64,000 bases of DNA. Origin: UBA6168 sp964573725. Its GTDB lineage: Bacteria; Bacteroidota; Bacteroidia; Chitinophagales; Saprospiraceae. A program made the position numbers and the translations under genes. Location: contig CAZNLJ010000010.1 in the NCBI GenBank assembly GCA_964573725.1, forward strand, positions 1 through 64,000. The letters are read 5' to 3'. The notes beneath the pieces are model-generated. The model worked only from the letters and a program-made list of their open reading frames with translations. It was not told where the DNA came from and made no database searches. Below are positions 1 through 8,739 of the stretch, in pieces. How positions within the stretch are numbered: position 1 is the first letter of the stretch; each line of letters starts with the position of its first letter.

Positions 1-150
1 CCGGGGTGGGGCGCCCCCCGGGCCGCCCTGTCCAACAGGCGGGAAGCGCCATACAGACCCTGTGGTTATGGGTAGCTTACGTTTTTATTCAACCTTGGGA
101 ACCTTGCCATCAAAATATTCGATTTGGTTTTTGAGGTACGGAAGATGAGA
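1..150 (+). repeat. MITE-like repeat, copy A (partial)
   Basis: The window opens inside this element, so only its right half is present. It has a GC-rich remnant of the core, then the conserved stretch including AGCTTACGTTTTTAT, CAAAATATTCGATTTGGTTT and the right terminus TTGAGGTACGGAAGATGAG. The same order of motifs occurs in four other places in the window. It lies about 50 bp past the stop codon of the leftward PIG-L gene. No reading frame is carried. Confidence 0.8.
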
Positions 151-201
151 TACCTGTGCCGATCCGCCTCCCTTTGCCGTTTCCGACGGCGACGTCCTCC
201 C

Positions 202-2718
202 TTATTGCTTCCCGATGGAAAGCAGGTTGGCGAACAAGCGGTATGCCCCCGTCACCCCAGCCGGCAACTCCCGGAAAAAAGACAGGCTCGTGTAGACATA
301 GTGACCCGCTCCGTACGGCGCCACCAACAGGCTGCCATCCCGTGCCGGCTCGCCGGGATCGTTACAGGATAAGATCGGGGTGAATGCCGCATCCCACTCC
401 TGCGGGAAATAAAGCCCGCGCTCCTGTACCCATCCGTCGAAATCCGCCGCCGTGATTTCGTTCGGGTGGTGCAGGACCCGATGGTCCGGCGCCAGGAACC
501 GTACCTCGGCATCCTCCACCGTCACCCGGTCCCGGGACAACTTCATCGGATACGGCGCCAGGCCTTCTGCCGGGGTATTCAGCGAACCGGTCGTGTTGTA
601 TTGCACCACCATCGTTCCGCCCTTCCGAACATACTCGAACAGCACAGGCTGCAAATATTTCAACCGCTCCAAGGTATTGTAAGCCCGCACACCCAGTACG
701 AGCGCTTCGTACGATGCCAAGACCTCGGCGGTGACATCCTCGGGCGCCAGGATATCCACCGTATATCCCACCTGCCGCAGGCTCTCCGGCACATCGTCGC
801 CGGCACCCATGATGTAGGCGATTCGGTCCACGCCCCGCCGGAGGTCCACCCTGGCGATCTTCGCCTCCGCATTGAGCAGGACCAGCTGGGTGGGAATATG
901 GTCGTAAGCGATCTTCACCGACTTCCTGAAATACGGCACCTGCCCCACGGAGGCCAGCGGGGCGACCTTGCCGACCGTCGCCTTTTCGGTGGGATACAAG
1001 GTGAAGGTGAAGGTCTGCTCCTCGCCTTTCGCGCTCAGGTTGAAATCGACATATTCCGGCACCGCGCTCCAACGACCGGTATGTCCCAGCCGCAACTGCC
1101 CGCTCACCCCCGCCTTGCCGGCTTTCACCAACACATCCACCGGCTGGGGCTCCAGATCGGGAAATAGGAACACGTCCTTGGTCAAGTCCACGAACACCGG
1201 TGGTATAATCTCGAAAGGCTGATAGACTTCCCCTTTCACGTCGTCGTCCCGCTTGTATACCACCGCCCGCTCCAAGACCATCGGATGGCCGTCCACCGAC
1301 AGCTCGAAGCGAACCCGGAACGTGCGGGGCGTTTCCGGCAATCCCCGTAAGGCAGGGTCATCCACCCGGTACATGCCGATGCCGGACATGGGCTCGTTCA
1401 ACCAGTATGCATTGGTCAGGGGAATATCCGCCGGCAGGTTCACCTGCTGCTTCCAGGTATGGTCGCGGTTGGGCGCCAGGGCCAGCTGCAGGACCGTATC
1501 CGTCCCCATCGGCAGGATGCTGACCGACCGGAGGGTACACGGAACCTGGGAGCGGTTGATGACCTCCAGCGTCAGCTCCACCGCCTCGCCCGGAGCGGCG
1601 GATTCGTCCGATGCCACCGCCTCGGCGAAGAGGCCCATACAGGCGGTGATGACCCGCTCCAGTTCGGCGGACTTGACCCGCTTCCAGAATCCGTCCGGAA
1701 GTTCCCGGACCATCCGGTAGGCTTCCATCAGTTTCGGGATGCTGGCCTCCGGCCGGTCGTGGCGGTATTCCGCCCGGACCGCCGACAGGACCTCCCCGAT
1801 CGGTGCGCCCCCTTCCACCCGTGTCCAGGTGGTGTTGATACCGGCGAACGGGTCGTCCATCGACCGGATCGGCTCCCCTTTGAGCAGCTTGATGTACTCC
1901 ATTTGCTCCCCGCGGTTCCCGACGCTGCCGAAGCCCTGCGATTTGTGCATGGAGCGGCTTTCCGCGGCGATCTCACCGTTCGATTTTCCCAACAGCGGAT
2001 AATAGACGCCGCCGTCGACACCGGTCATATCCGATTTGTCGGCTTTCTCAAATGCCTCCTGGCTGCCGTAGAACCACCAGGACGTATTGAAGAACAGCCG
2101 ATGCGGTTGCCAGGCCGACACCAGGCCCAGCTGCCCGGGGTAGGCACTCGTATCGCCGGCCAGGTCGAACGCCTCGTAGGACAACATGGCCGATGCCGTA
2201 TGGTGGCCGTGCGTCCGGCCCGGCGTCGCGTGGTCGAAACGGTTGATGATGACATCCGGTTGCCACTTCCGGATGGCCCATACGACATCCGCCAGGACTT
2301 CGTCCTTGTTCCAGATCTTCAGGGTCTCGTCCGGATGCTTGGAAAACCCGAAGTCGTTGGCCCGGGTGAACAGCTGGTTCCCCCCGTCGATGCGGCGGGC
2401 CGCCAGCAGCTCCTGGGTTCGGATCAAACCCAGCAAGGCGGATATTTCCGGGCCGACCAGGTTCTGTCCCCCGTCTCCCCGTGTCAAGGACAGGTATGCC
2501 GTGTGCAGGTGTTTCTCATTTTCCAACCAGGCGATCATCCGTGTGTTTTCGTCATCCGGATGGGCTGCCACGTACAGGGCGGATCCCAATACGTTCAGCT
2601 TTTCGATGGCCTGGTAAATTTCCGCCGCATCCAGCCGTTCCGGCTGTTGGGCATCCGTTTGCTGCCAGCCGGCGATCGCCAGCACCAGCAGGATCGGGAG
2701 GAGGTGCTTTTTCTTCAT
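202..2718 (-). CDS. PIG-L (LmbE-like) family deacetylase, secreted
   Basis: Predicted zinc-dependent N-deacetylase of the PIG-L/LmbE family, 838 aa. A signal peptide (KKKH start, hydrophobic LLPILLVLAIAGW) ends near residue 24. The metal-binding motif AAHPDDE is at residues 51-57 and the second histidine cluster HGHH at about 170-173, so the catalytic site looks intact. The N-terminal ~270 residues are the deacetylase. The rest is a long extension seen in large Bacteroidota members, ending in a glutamine-amidotransferase-like (ThuA-type) fold region with a YEALVLGVRAY segment. Family members remove acetyl groups from amino-sugar substrates; the substrate here is unknown, and an exported glycan- or glycoside-degrading role is inference. 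It is transcribed alone, divergently from the hydroxyacyl-CoA dehydrogenase. Confidence 0.88.
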   Translation of the reverse strand: MKKKHLLPILLVLAIAGWQQTDAQQPERLDAAEIYQAIEKLNVLGSALYVAAHPDDENTRMIAWLENEKHLHTAYLSLTRGDGGQNLVGPEISALLGLIRTQELLAARRIDGGNQLFTRANDFGFSKHPDETLKIWNKDEVLADVVWAIRKWQPDVIINRFDHATPGRTHGHHTASAMLSYEAFDLAGDTSAYPGQLGLVSAWQPHRLFFNTSWWFYGSQEAFEKADKSDMTGVDGGVYYPLLGKSNGEIAAESRSMHKSQGFGSVGNRGEQMEYIKLLKGEPIRSMDDPFAGINTTWTRVEGGAPIGEVLSAVRAEYRHDRPEASIPKLMEAYRMVRELPDGFWKRVKSAELERVITACMGLFAEAVASDESAAPGEAVELTLEVINRSQVPCTLRSVSILPMGTDTVLQLALAPNRDHTWKQQVNLPADIPLTNAYWLNEPMSGIGMYRVDDPALRGLPETPRTFRVRFELSVDGHPMVLERAVVYKRDDDVKGEVYQPFEIIPPVFVDLTKDVFLFPDLEPQPVDVLVKAGKAGVSGQLRLGHTGRWSAVPEYVDFNLSAKGEEQTFTFTLYPTEKATVGKVAPLASVGQVPYFRKSVKIAYDHIPTQLVLLNAEAKIARVDLRRGVDRIAYIMGAGDDVPESLRQVGYTVDILAPEDVTAEVLASYEALVLGVRAYNTLERLKYLQPVLFEYVRKGGTMVVQYNTTGSLNTPAEGLAPYPMKLSRDRVTVEDAEVRFLAPDHRVLHHPNEITAADFDGWVQERGLYFPQEWDAAFTPILSCNDPGEPARDGSLLVAPYGAGHYVYTSLSFFRELPAGVTGAYRLFANLLSIGKQ

Positions 2719-3161
2719 CTTCTTTGTTTTCGGTTCGTACAGGACCGGACGGCAAGGATTCGGGCATGGTCAGCCCCTTCCAAGGATAATCCCCGCCCGT
2801 CCACATCCGATGAATGAATGGGACCGTCGCATCCGGAGCCGATGCCGGAAGCCCCCGGATGCCCAGCCTCCGGCGGATATTTCAACCGGAGCGAAAGTCG
2901 GTGAACGGTTCGACAAATATGCTGAAACAAGGTCCAATTCGAAAAAGAAAGACCCCTGTTTTTGCGGTGGGAAGCGGGATTGCGGCGACGGTAGCCGCAA
3001 TCGGCCTGCACAAGTCCCGTCCCCCGGCGCGAAAACCACGCGGATAAACGGGCATTCCCGGAAGTCCCGTATCTTTGGACCGGGGCGTCCGCTTCCGACC
3101 GGTCGGCCGAACGGCCACCGGCGGCAAGGACGGAAGCCGTAACCTGCACCCAAGAAAAGCT
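2719..3161. other. Divergent intergenic region, no gene seen
   Basis: This 443-bp region separates the divergent PIG-L and 3-hydroxyacyl-CoA dehydrogenase genes and should hold promoters for both. Open frames here on either strand show arginine/proline-rich shadow composition and no recognisable domain. A Bacteroidota-type -7 box is visible at 3070-3077. Confidence 0.6.
3070..3077 (+). promoter_or_regulatory. Candidate -7 box TATCTTTG for hydroxyacyl-CoA dehydrogenase
   Basis: TATCTTTG fits the Bacteroidota sigma-ABfr -7 consensus TAnnTTTG and lies 84 bp before the chosen ATG. I see no clear -33 TTTG partner. Confidence 0.45.
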
Positions 3162-4331
3162 ATGCAAAAAATCGGTATCATCGGGGCCGGCGCCATGGGC
3201 ACCGGCATTGCCCAGGTCGCTTCCCTGGCAGGCACGGAAGTGGTGCTTTGCGAGACCTTTTCCGCCGGTTCGGCGCAGCGTTCCGCCGAACTGCTGCAGG
3301 CGGGCCTGGACAAGCTGGTCGCCAGGAACAGGATGGACCGCACGACCGCAGACCATGTCCTGGCACGGATTACCTATGCCGACCGGCTGCAAGCGCTGGA
3401 AAGATGCCGACTCGTCATCGAGGCCGTGGTGGAAGACCTGGACACCAAGCGGTCGATATTCGCACAAGTGGAGGAAATCGTATCGGATGATTGCCTGCTG
3501 GCCACCAACACGTCCTCCCTCTCCGTGACGGCCGTTGCCGCCGCCTGCCGGAACCCGCAACGGACCCTGGGGATTCATTTTTTCAATCCGGCCCCGGTCA
3601 TGCGGCTCGTCGAGGTCATCCCGGCCCTGCAAACATCCGAAGCATCCGTGCATGCCGCCATGGAGGTCGTCCGCGCCTGGGGTAAGACCGCCATCCGCGC
3701 CAAAGACACCCCCGGCTTCCTGGTCAACCGCATCGCCCGGCATTATTACGGGGAAGCCCTGCGGATTCATGACGAAGGACTGGCCGAGCCCGCGACCATC
3801 GATTGGGCCATGACCACCATCGGACAATTCCGGATGGGGCCCTTCTCCCTCATGGACCTGATCGGGAACGATGTCAACCACACGGTGTCGGAAACCCTGT
3901 TCCAAGCATTTTACAACGACCCCCGCTTCCGGCCTTCCCTCTCCCAAAGACAGCTGAGGGCAGCCGGCTGGCTGGGACGCAAGACCGGGAGAGGATTCTA
4001 TGATTACACCGACGGGGCCGTACCACCGGCCCCGGTGACGGACCCCGTCGGGGGCGAACGGATCTTCCGCCGGATCCTCGCCATGTTGATCAACGAAGCC
4101 GCGGAAGCCTGTTACCTCCGCATCGCCACCCCGGAGGAAATAGACCTCGCCGTCACCTTGGGGGTCAATTATCCGAAGGGCTTGCTGCACTGGGCCGACG
4201 AAACCGGTCCGGCCACCTGCGTGAAATGGATGGACGAACTGTACGACCATTACCGGGAAGACCGGTACCGCTGCTGTCCCCTCCTGCGTAAAATGGCCCG
4301 CGAGGGCAGCCGCTTCTTCAGCCGGGATTAA
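3162..4331 (+). CDS. 3-hydroxyacyl-CoA dehydrogenase (NAD)
   Basis: Oxidises (3S)-3-hydroxyacyl-CoA to 3-oxoacyl-CoA with NAD in fatty-acid beta-oxidation or related CoA catabolism; 389 aa. The ATG at 3162 puts the Rossmann motif GAGAMGTGIAQ at residues 7-17, as expected; an upstream in-frame ATG at 3075 would add 29 unrelated residues. The catalytic-histidine segment HFFNPAP and the following MRLVEVI are present. Two C-terminal 3HCDH helical domains follow, the second around LINEAAEACYLRIATPEEID. It is a free-standing dehydrogenase, not the large FadB-type fusion. A thiolase for the next step lies at 20637-21854, not in the same operon. Confidence 0.92.
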   Translation: MQKIGIIGAGAMGTGIAQVASLAGTEVVLCETFSAGSAQRSAELLQAGLDKLVARNRMDRTTADHVLARITYADRLQALERCRLVIEAVVEDLDTKRSIFAQVEEIVSDDCLLATNTSSLSVTAVAAACRNPQRTLGIHFFNPAPVMRLVEVIPALQTSEASVHAAMEVVRAWGKTAIRAKDTPGFLVNRIARHYYGEALRIHDEGLAEPATIDWAMTTIGQFRMGPFSLMDLIGNDVNHTVSETLFQAFYNDPRFRPSLSQRQLRAAGWLGRKTGRGFYDYTDGAVPPAPVTDPVGGERIFRRILAMLINEAAEACYLRIATPEEIDLAVTLGVNYPKGLLHWADETGPATCVKWMDELYDHYREDRYRCCPLLRKMAREGSRFFSRD

Positions 4332-4422
4332 CAGCCGGGGACCTTCGCCGGCCGGCCGGCCCATCCGGTCAACGGAATGCCCGCCCGCCGCGCTTTGTTA
4401 CCGTTTTGTATCCCCGGACTTG

Positions 4423-4430
4423 TATATTTG
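4423..4430 (+). promoter_or_regulatory. Candidate -7 box TATATTTG before mvaD
   Basis: TATATTTG matches TAnnTTTG and sits 93 bp before the mvaD start, in the 191-bp gap after the dehydrogenase. This suggests mvaD has its own promoter. Confidence 0.45.
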
Positions 4431-4522
4431 TGCAGGGCCGGGGCCGCCGGAGCAAAGCGCCGCCCGCTCCCGGATGAACCGGGGACCGGGAAGCCGAAGC
4501 CCGCCAAACCAATCTATGCCTT

Positions 4523-5611
4523 ATGACGGATTACAAACAGCCGGGCCTGGTCCTGGAAACAGACGGAATAACACCCGGCCAGGTCATCTGGCAAAGCCCC
4601 TCCAACCTCGCAATCGTCAAATACTGGGGGAAACACGGGGTTCAATTGCCCCGCAATCCTTCCATTAGCCTGACCCTCAGCACCTCCTTCACCGAAACAT
4701 CGGTCTCCTACCGACCCAAGGAAAACGGGGATCCGGCCATGTCGGTGGATTTCCTGTTCCACGGGGAACCTCAGGAAGCATTCCGCCTGAAGATTGTCCG
4801 CTTCCTGGAGCACGTCACCGACGCCTTCCCGTTCCTGCGGCAACTGCACCTCGACATCCGGTCCGCCAACGCCTTCCCGCATTCCGCCGGCATCGCTTCC
4901 TCCGCCTCGGCCATGAGCGCCCTGGCCCTCTGCATCTGTTCCCTGGAACACGAACTCTTCGGAACCCTGGAGGACGACCAGGCCTTCGACCGGAAATCCT
5001 CCTGGCTTGCAAGACTGGGGTCCGGCAGCGCCTGCCGCTCCATCTATCCCGTGGCCGCCCTGTGGGGCCGTACCGGGGAGGTGCCGGACGCTTCCGATGA
5101 TTATGCCGTGCCGCTGGCCGACCGGGTGCACCCCATCTTCCGCGACTTCCACGACGACATCCTCCTCGCCAGTACCGCCGAGAAAAGCGTGAGCAGCCGG
5201 GCCGGCCACAGCCTGATGGATAACCACCCCTTTGCGGAAAGCCGCTATGCGGACGCCCGTAAGAACCTGCATTTCCTCCTCTCCGCCATGCGGACTGGTG
5301 ACCTCGAGACTTTCGGCAGTATCGCGGAACGGGAAGCGCTCACCCTCCACGGCCTCATGATGAGCAGCAACCCGTCTTATATCCTGCTAAAATCCAATAC
5401 CCTGGAAATGATCGAACGGGTCCGTCAATACCGTTCCGATACCAAACACCCCGTCTTCTTCAGCCTTGACGCAGGTCCCAACCTCCATCTCCTCTACCCG
5501 GAAAACATCATCCACGAGGTCCGGCCGTTCATCGACCAGGAACTGGCCCCCCGCTGCGAACAAGGTGCCTACCTGCAGGATTGGGTCGGGGAAGGTCCCG
5601 TCCAGGCTTAA
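4523..5611 (+). CDS. mvaD: Diphosphomevalonate decarboxylase
   Basis: GHMP-superfamily enzyme that converts mevalonate 5-diphosphate to isopentenyl diphosphate with ATP, the last step of the mevalonate route to isoprenoids; 362 aa, somewhat longer than the ~330-aa norm. The family signature SPSNLAIVKYWGKHG is at residues 25-39, the glycine/serine-rich ATP loop PHSAGIASSASA at 119-130, and the active-site segment FFSLDAGPN near the C-terminus carries the expected aspartate. No other mevalonate genes are in the window. An amidohydrolase follows after only 11 bp, so the two are probably co-transcribed although the functional link is not obvious. A mevalonate 3-phosphate decarboxylase-like specificity cannot be excluded from sequence alone. 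Confidence 0.9.
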   Translation: MTDYKQPGLVLETDGITPGQVIWQSPSNLAIVKYWGKHGVQLPRNPSISLTLSTSFTETSVSYRPKENGDPAMSVDFLFHGEPQEAFRLKIVRFLEHVTDAFPFLRQLHLDIRSANAFPHSAGIASSASAMSALALCICSLEHELFGTLEDDQAFDRKSSWLARLGSGSACRSIYPVAALWGRTGEVPDASDDYAVPLADRVHPIFRDFHDDILLASTAEKSVSSRAGHSLMDNHPFAESRYADARKNLHFLLSAMRTGDLETFGSIAEREALTLHGLMMSSNPSYILLKSNTLEMIERVRQYRSDTKHPVFFSLDAGPNLHLLYPENIIHEVRPFIDQELAPRCEQGAYLQDWVGEGPVQA

Positions 5612-5622
5612 CGTCCGTCCTT

Positions 5623-6630
5623 ATGCTGAAAATTGACATGCACACCCACATCATGCCGGAGAAACTGCCCCGTTGGGCGGACAAGTTCGGCTACGACGGG
5701 TTCATCCACCTCGCGCATACCGACCCGGATCACGCCGACATGATGAAAGGGACGTCCTTCTTCCGCAGGGTCGGCAGGAACACCTGGGACCCGCAACGCA
5801 GGATCGAGGAGTACGGACGACACCATACACAAGTCCAGGTCGTCTGCACCATTCCCGTGCTCTTCAGCTATTGGGCCCGCCCCCTGGACACCTTGTCGAT
5901 CGCACAATTCCTGAACGACCACCTGGCCGACCTGGCCGCCGCCCATCCCCGCCATTATGTCGGCCTGGGCACCCTCCCGATGCAGGATACCGACCTGGCC
6001 GTCCGCGAACTCCGCCGCTGCCGTGACATCGGCCTGGCCGGCGTCCAGATCGGCTCCAATATCAACGACCTGAACCTCGGCGAGCCCCGCTTCTTCCCGG
6101 TCTTCGAAGCTTGCGCCGACCTGGGGATGGCACTCTTCGTGCACCCTTGGAACATGATGGGCCAGGCCCACATGGAGCGCTACTGGCTACCCTGGCTGGT
6201 GGGCATGCCCGCCGAAACCAGCCGGGCCATCTGCTCGATGATCTTCTCCGGTATCTTCGAAAGGTTGCCCCACCTGCGCTGCTGCTTCGCACATGCCGGC
6301 GGTTCCTTCCTGCCCACCCTCGGCCGTATCGAACACGGATTCCGCTGCAGACCGGACCTCGTGGCGGTCGACAATGCCGTTTCGCCCCGCGATTACCTCG
6401 GCCGCTTCTGGGTGGACTGCATCACCCATGACGAAGACATGCTCCGCACCGTCATCGACCTCGTCGGCCCCGACAAGGTGACCCTCGGCTCCGACTATCC
6501 GTTCCCCCTGGGCGACCTAACCATCGGCGCCTTCCTGGAAACCGCCGGTCTTTCCGACGAGGTGGTACAAGCCATCCGGTCCTGGAACACACTGGCATGG
6601 CTCGACCGCTCCGCGCTTGATTTCCACTGA
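5623..6630 (+). CDS. ACMSD-like amidohydrolase (amidohydrolase_2 family)
   Basis: Metal-dependent TIM-barrel protein of the amidohydrolase_2 / aminocarboxymuconate-semialdehyde decarboxylase group, 335 aa. The ATG at 5623 places the HxH zinc motif in MHTHIMPE directly at the N-terminus, as is usual; an in-frame ATG at 5581 overlaps mvaD. Further metal/active-site segments are FVHPWNMM, FAHAGGSF and TLGSDYPFPLGD with its conserved aspartate. In bacteria ACMSD decarboxylates 2-amino-3-carboxymuconate semialdehyde in tryptophan/kynurenine or nitroaromatic catabolism. No kynurenine-pathway partner is present here, so the exact substrate is inference. It starts 11 bp after mvaD. Confidence 0.8.
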   Translation: MLKIDMHTHIMPEKLPRWADKFGYDGFIHLAHTDPDHADMMKGTSFFRRVGRNTWDPQRRIEEYGRHHTQVQVVCTIPVLFSYWARPLDTLSIAQFLNDHLADLAAAHPRHYVGLGTLPMQDTDLAVRELRRCRDIGLAGVQIGSNINDLNLGEPRFFPVFEACADLGMALFVHPWNMMGQAHMERYWLPWLVGMPAETSRAICSMIFSGIFERLPHLRCCFAHAGGSFLPTLGRIEHGFRCRPDLVAVDNAVSPRDYLGRFWVDCITHDEDMLRTVIDLVGPDKVTLGSDYPFPLGDLTIGAFLETAGLSDEVVQAIRSWNTLAWLDRSALDFH

Positions 6631-6680
6631 ACCCGACCCATCCGCCGATCCAATCTTTCACCGACCGAAGCCTTTTCCTT

Positions 6681-7724
6681 ATGAAACTCTTCAACCAGAC
6701 CGACCGCCACCTCCTCCGCCAAAGGATGCTCGATAGCACGGAAGCACGGACAACCCTGTCCTTCTACCAATACTCGAATATTCCCGACCCACTTTACTTC
6801 CGCGACCAACTCTACCAGAAATTAGATGCCTTCGGCATCCTCGGACGCGTTTACGTCTCCTCGGAAGGCGTCAATGCCCAGATCTCCATTCCCACCGAAC
6901 GCCTGGACATCTTCCGCAAGGAAATAAGGCACGTCACACACCTCGACCAGTGCCGGCTCAACATCGCCATCGACGACGACGGAAAATCATTCTTCAAACT
7001 GAAAGTGAAGGTGCGGAAGAAAATTGTGGCGGACGGTTTGGACGATGCGTCCTTCGACGTCACCCGGCGGGGGACCCCGCTCGATGCCGCTGCTTACAAC
7101 CAGCTCACCGACCAACCCGACACCATCGTCGTGGACATGCGGAACCACTACGAAAGCGAGGTGGGATTCTTTGAAAATGCCCTCCGACCCGATGTATCGA
7201 CCTTCCGGGAAGCCTTGCCCCTGGTGGAAAAATTATTGGCCGACAAGCAGGAACACAACATCGTGATGTACTGCACAGGCGGCATCCGCTGCGAAAAGGC
7301 GAGCGCCTATTACCTGCACAAAGGGTTCCGGAACGTTTTCATGGTAGAGGGCGGCATCATCGAATATGCCCGCCAATGCCGGGAACAGGGACTTCCCAAT
7401 AAGTTCATCGGCAAGAACTTCGTCTTCGACGAACGCCTCGGGGAGCGGATCACCAAGGATATCGTCGCGAAATGCCACCAATGCGGCACGCCCTGTGACC
7501 AGCACACCAATTGTGCGAACGATGCCTGCCACCTCTTGTTCATCCAGTGCGCGCGTTGCGCGGAAACCTACCGGCAGTGCTGCTCCAAGCATTGCCTGGA
7601 TTACCTCCAGCTGCCGGAAGACCTCCGGAAAGACCTCCGGATGACCGGCGGCTTCAACGGTTCCAAATTCAGCAAGGACACTTACCGCTCCTATCGCCGG
7701 GAACAGGGCGGACTGTCCGAATGA
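6681..7724 (+). CDS. trhO: tRNA uridine(34) hydroxylase TrhO (YceA family, rhodanese domain)
   Basis: Oxygen-dependent enzyme that hydroxylates wobble uridine 34 in certain tRNAs to 5-hydroxyuridine; 347 aa, the normal size. The N-terminal UPF0176/acylphosphatase-like domain occupies about residues 20-125 (SSEGVNAQISIP is typical). The rhodanese domain follows, with active-site loop YCTGGIRCEKA carrying C198 and C204. The C-terminal region is cysteine-rich (CHQCGTPCDQHTNCANDAC, then CARCAETYRQCC), as in other family members. It starts 50 bp after the amidohydrolase and converges on the SDR gene with 42 bp between stops. Confidence 0.92.
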   Translation: MKLFNQTDRHLLRQRMLDSTEARTTLSFYQYSNIPDPLYFRDQLYQKLDAFGILGRVYVSSEGVNAQISIPTERLDIFRKEIRHVTHLDQCRLNIAIDDDGKSFFKLKVKVRKKIVADGLDDASFDVTRRGTPLDAAAYNQLTDQPDTIVVDMRNHYESEVGFFENALRPDVSTFREALPLVEKLLADKQEHNIVMYCTGGIRCEKASAYYLHKGFRNVFMVEGGIIEYARQCREQGLPNKFIGKNFVFDERLGERITKDIVAKCHQCGTPCDQHTNCANDACHLLFIQCARCAETYRQCCSKHCLDYLQLPEDLRKDLRMTGGFNGSKFSKDTYRSYRREQGGLSE

Positions 7725-7737
7725 GCGAAAAAAGGCC

Positions 7738-7753
7738 GGCGGACCTTTCCGCC
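7738..7753. terminator. Weak hairpin between convergent trhO and SDR genes
   Basis: GGCGGA-CCTT-TCCGCC forms a 6-bp stem with a 4-nt loop in the 42-bp gap between convergent stops. There is no good T-tract, so this is only a possible bidirectional terminator. Confidence 0.3.
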
Positions 7754-7766
7754 CTCCCGACGTTTC

Positions 7767-8465
7767 TCACAAGTCCCCCAATTGCGGCCGGAGGATAATC
7801 TCCTCCACCACCGCGGCCGGACTCATCTGCCAGGCGCTCCAAACGGCGATGGCGATATCCTTGGCCTCCATCAGCCGACTGGCCGGCAGGTCCACCCCGG
7901 CCCAACTGTCCGACCAGGTGGCCCCCGGCAGGATGGCCGTCACCTTGATGCCTTTCCCCTTGAGCTCCTCCCGCAACACTTTGTGGAACCCGTACAAAGC
8001 GAATTTGGAAATGCTGTAGGAGCCGCCGTTGGGATAGGCCGTGATACTGGCTATCGAACACATGTTGAAAATATGCCCCCGCCCCGCATCCACCATCGAC
8101 GGCAACAAGGCCCTGGTCAGGTGGTAGGCGCTGTACAGGTTCGTCTCCACCATCAGCTCCAGGTTGCCGGCCGGCTCCTGTCCGACCTCCCCCGGGATGA
8201 AAACACCCGCGTTGTTCACCAATACATCCACCGCTCCCCACTCCCCTTGGATGAATGCGGCAAAGTCCCGGACGGATTCGCGGTTGCGCACATCCACCCG
8301 ACGGGTCAGCACACGGATTCCATAGCGGCTTTCCCACTCCTCGCGGCAGGCCTGCAGGTCCGCCTCCGTCCGGGCACAGACGGCCAGGTCGAAACCCTCC
8401 CCGGCGAATTGCTCCGCAATCGCCCGTCCAATCCCTTTGGTACCTCCCGTAATCACTGCTTTCAT
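7767..8465 (-). CDS. SDR family oxidoreductase
   Basis: Classical short-chain dehydrogenase/reductase, 232 aa, probably a cytosolic NAD(P)-linked oxidoreductase. The cofactor motif TGGTKGIG is at residues 6-13, NNAG at 84-87, and the catalytic YSISK with Y150 and K154 is preceded by a serine-containing SIASIT segment. An arginine after the first strand region (CARTEADL) suggests NADPH preference, which is inference. The substrate cannot be deduced. It is transcribed alone, divergently from the ATP-grasp trio (274 bp between starts). Confidence 0.88.
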   Translation of the reverse strand: MKAVITGGTKGIGRAIAEQFAGEGFDLAVCARTEADLQACREEWESRYGIRVLTRRVDVRNRESVRDFAAFIQGEWGAVDVLVNNAGVFIPGEVGQEPAGNLELMVETNLYSAYHLTRALLPSMVDAGRGHIFNMCSIASITAYPNGGSYSISKFALYGFHKVLREELKGKGIKVTAILPGATWSDSWAGVDLPASRLMEAKDIAIAVWSAWQMSPAAVVEEIILRPQLGDL

Positions 8466-8584
8466 GGCTTGTATTTTTTGAAATGAATCCCGGCGCCGGC
8501 CGATTCCGGCTCACCGGCCGCGGATATGCCGGACCGCACAGAATAAAGGTGTGCCCCGGCATCGCCATTCCTGCCGAATTAAGT

Positions 8585-8592
8585 TACATTTG
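8585..8592 (+). promoter_or_regulatory. Candidate -7 box TACATTTG for the ATP-grasp trio
   Basis: TACATTTG matches TAnnTTTG in the divergent region between the SDR and ATP-grasp genes. It is 148 bp before the chosen ATG, leaving room for a leader. Confidence 0.4.
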
Positions 8593-8739
8593 CTTCACAT
8601 TCGGTATCGGAAGGCCGGCCAATCCAACAAAACTAAGGCTTTTACAGGAGTCGGCCCACCCGGGCCTGCCCACCGCCCAACCCGGCGGCGAGCGGATCCG
8701 ATCCGCCGGCCCCGGAACAATATCACCAACCCATCCGCT

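Noticed and set aside
2715..4364. A 549-codon open frame on the minus strand opposite the 3-hydroxyacyl-CoA dehydrogenase
   Set aside because: It is exactly antisense to a gene with complete family motifs and has G/R/P-rich shadow composition with no domain; such frames are expected in GC-rich DNA.
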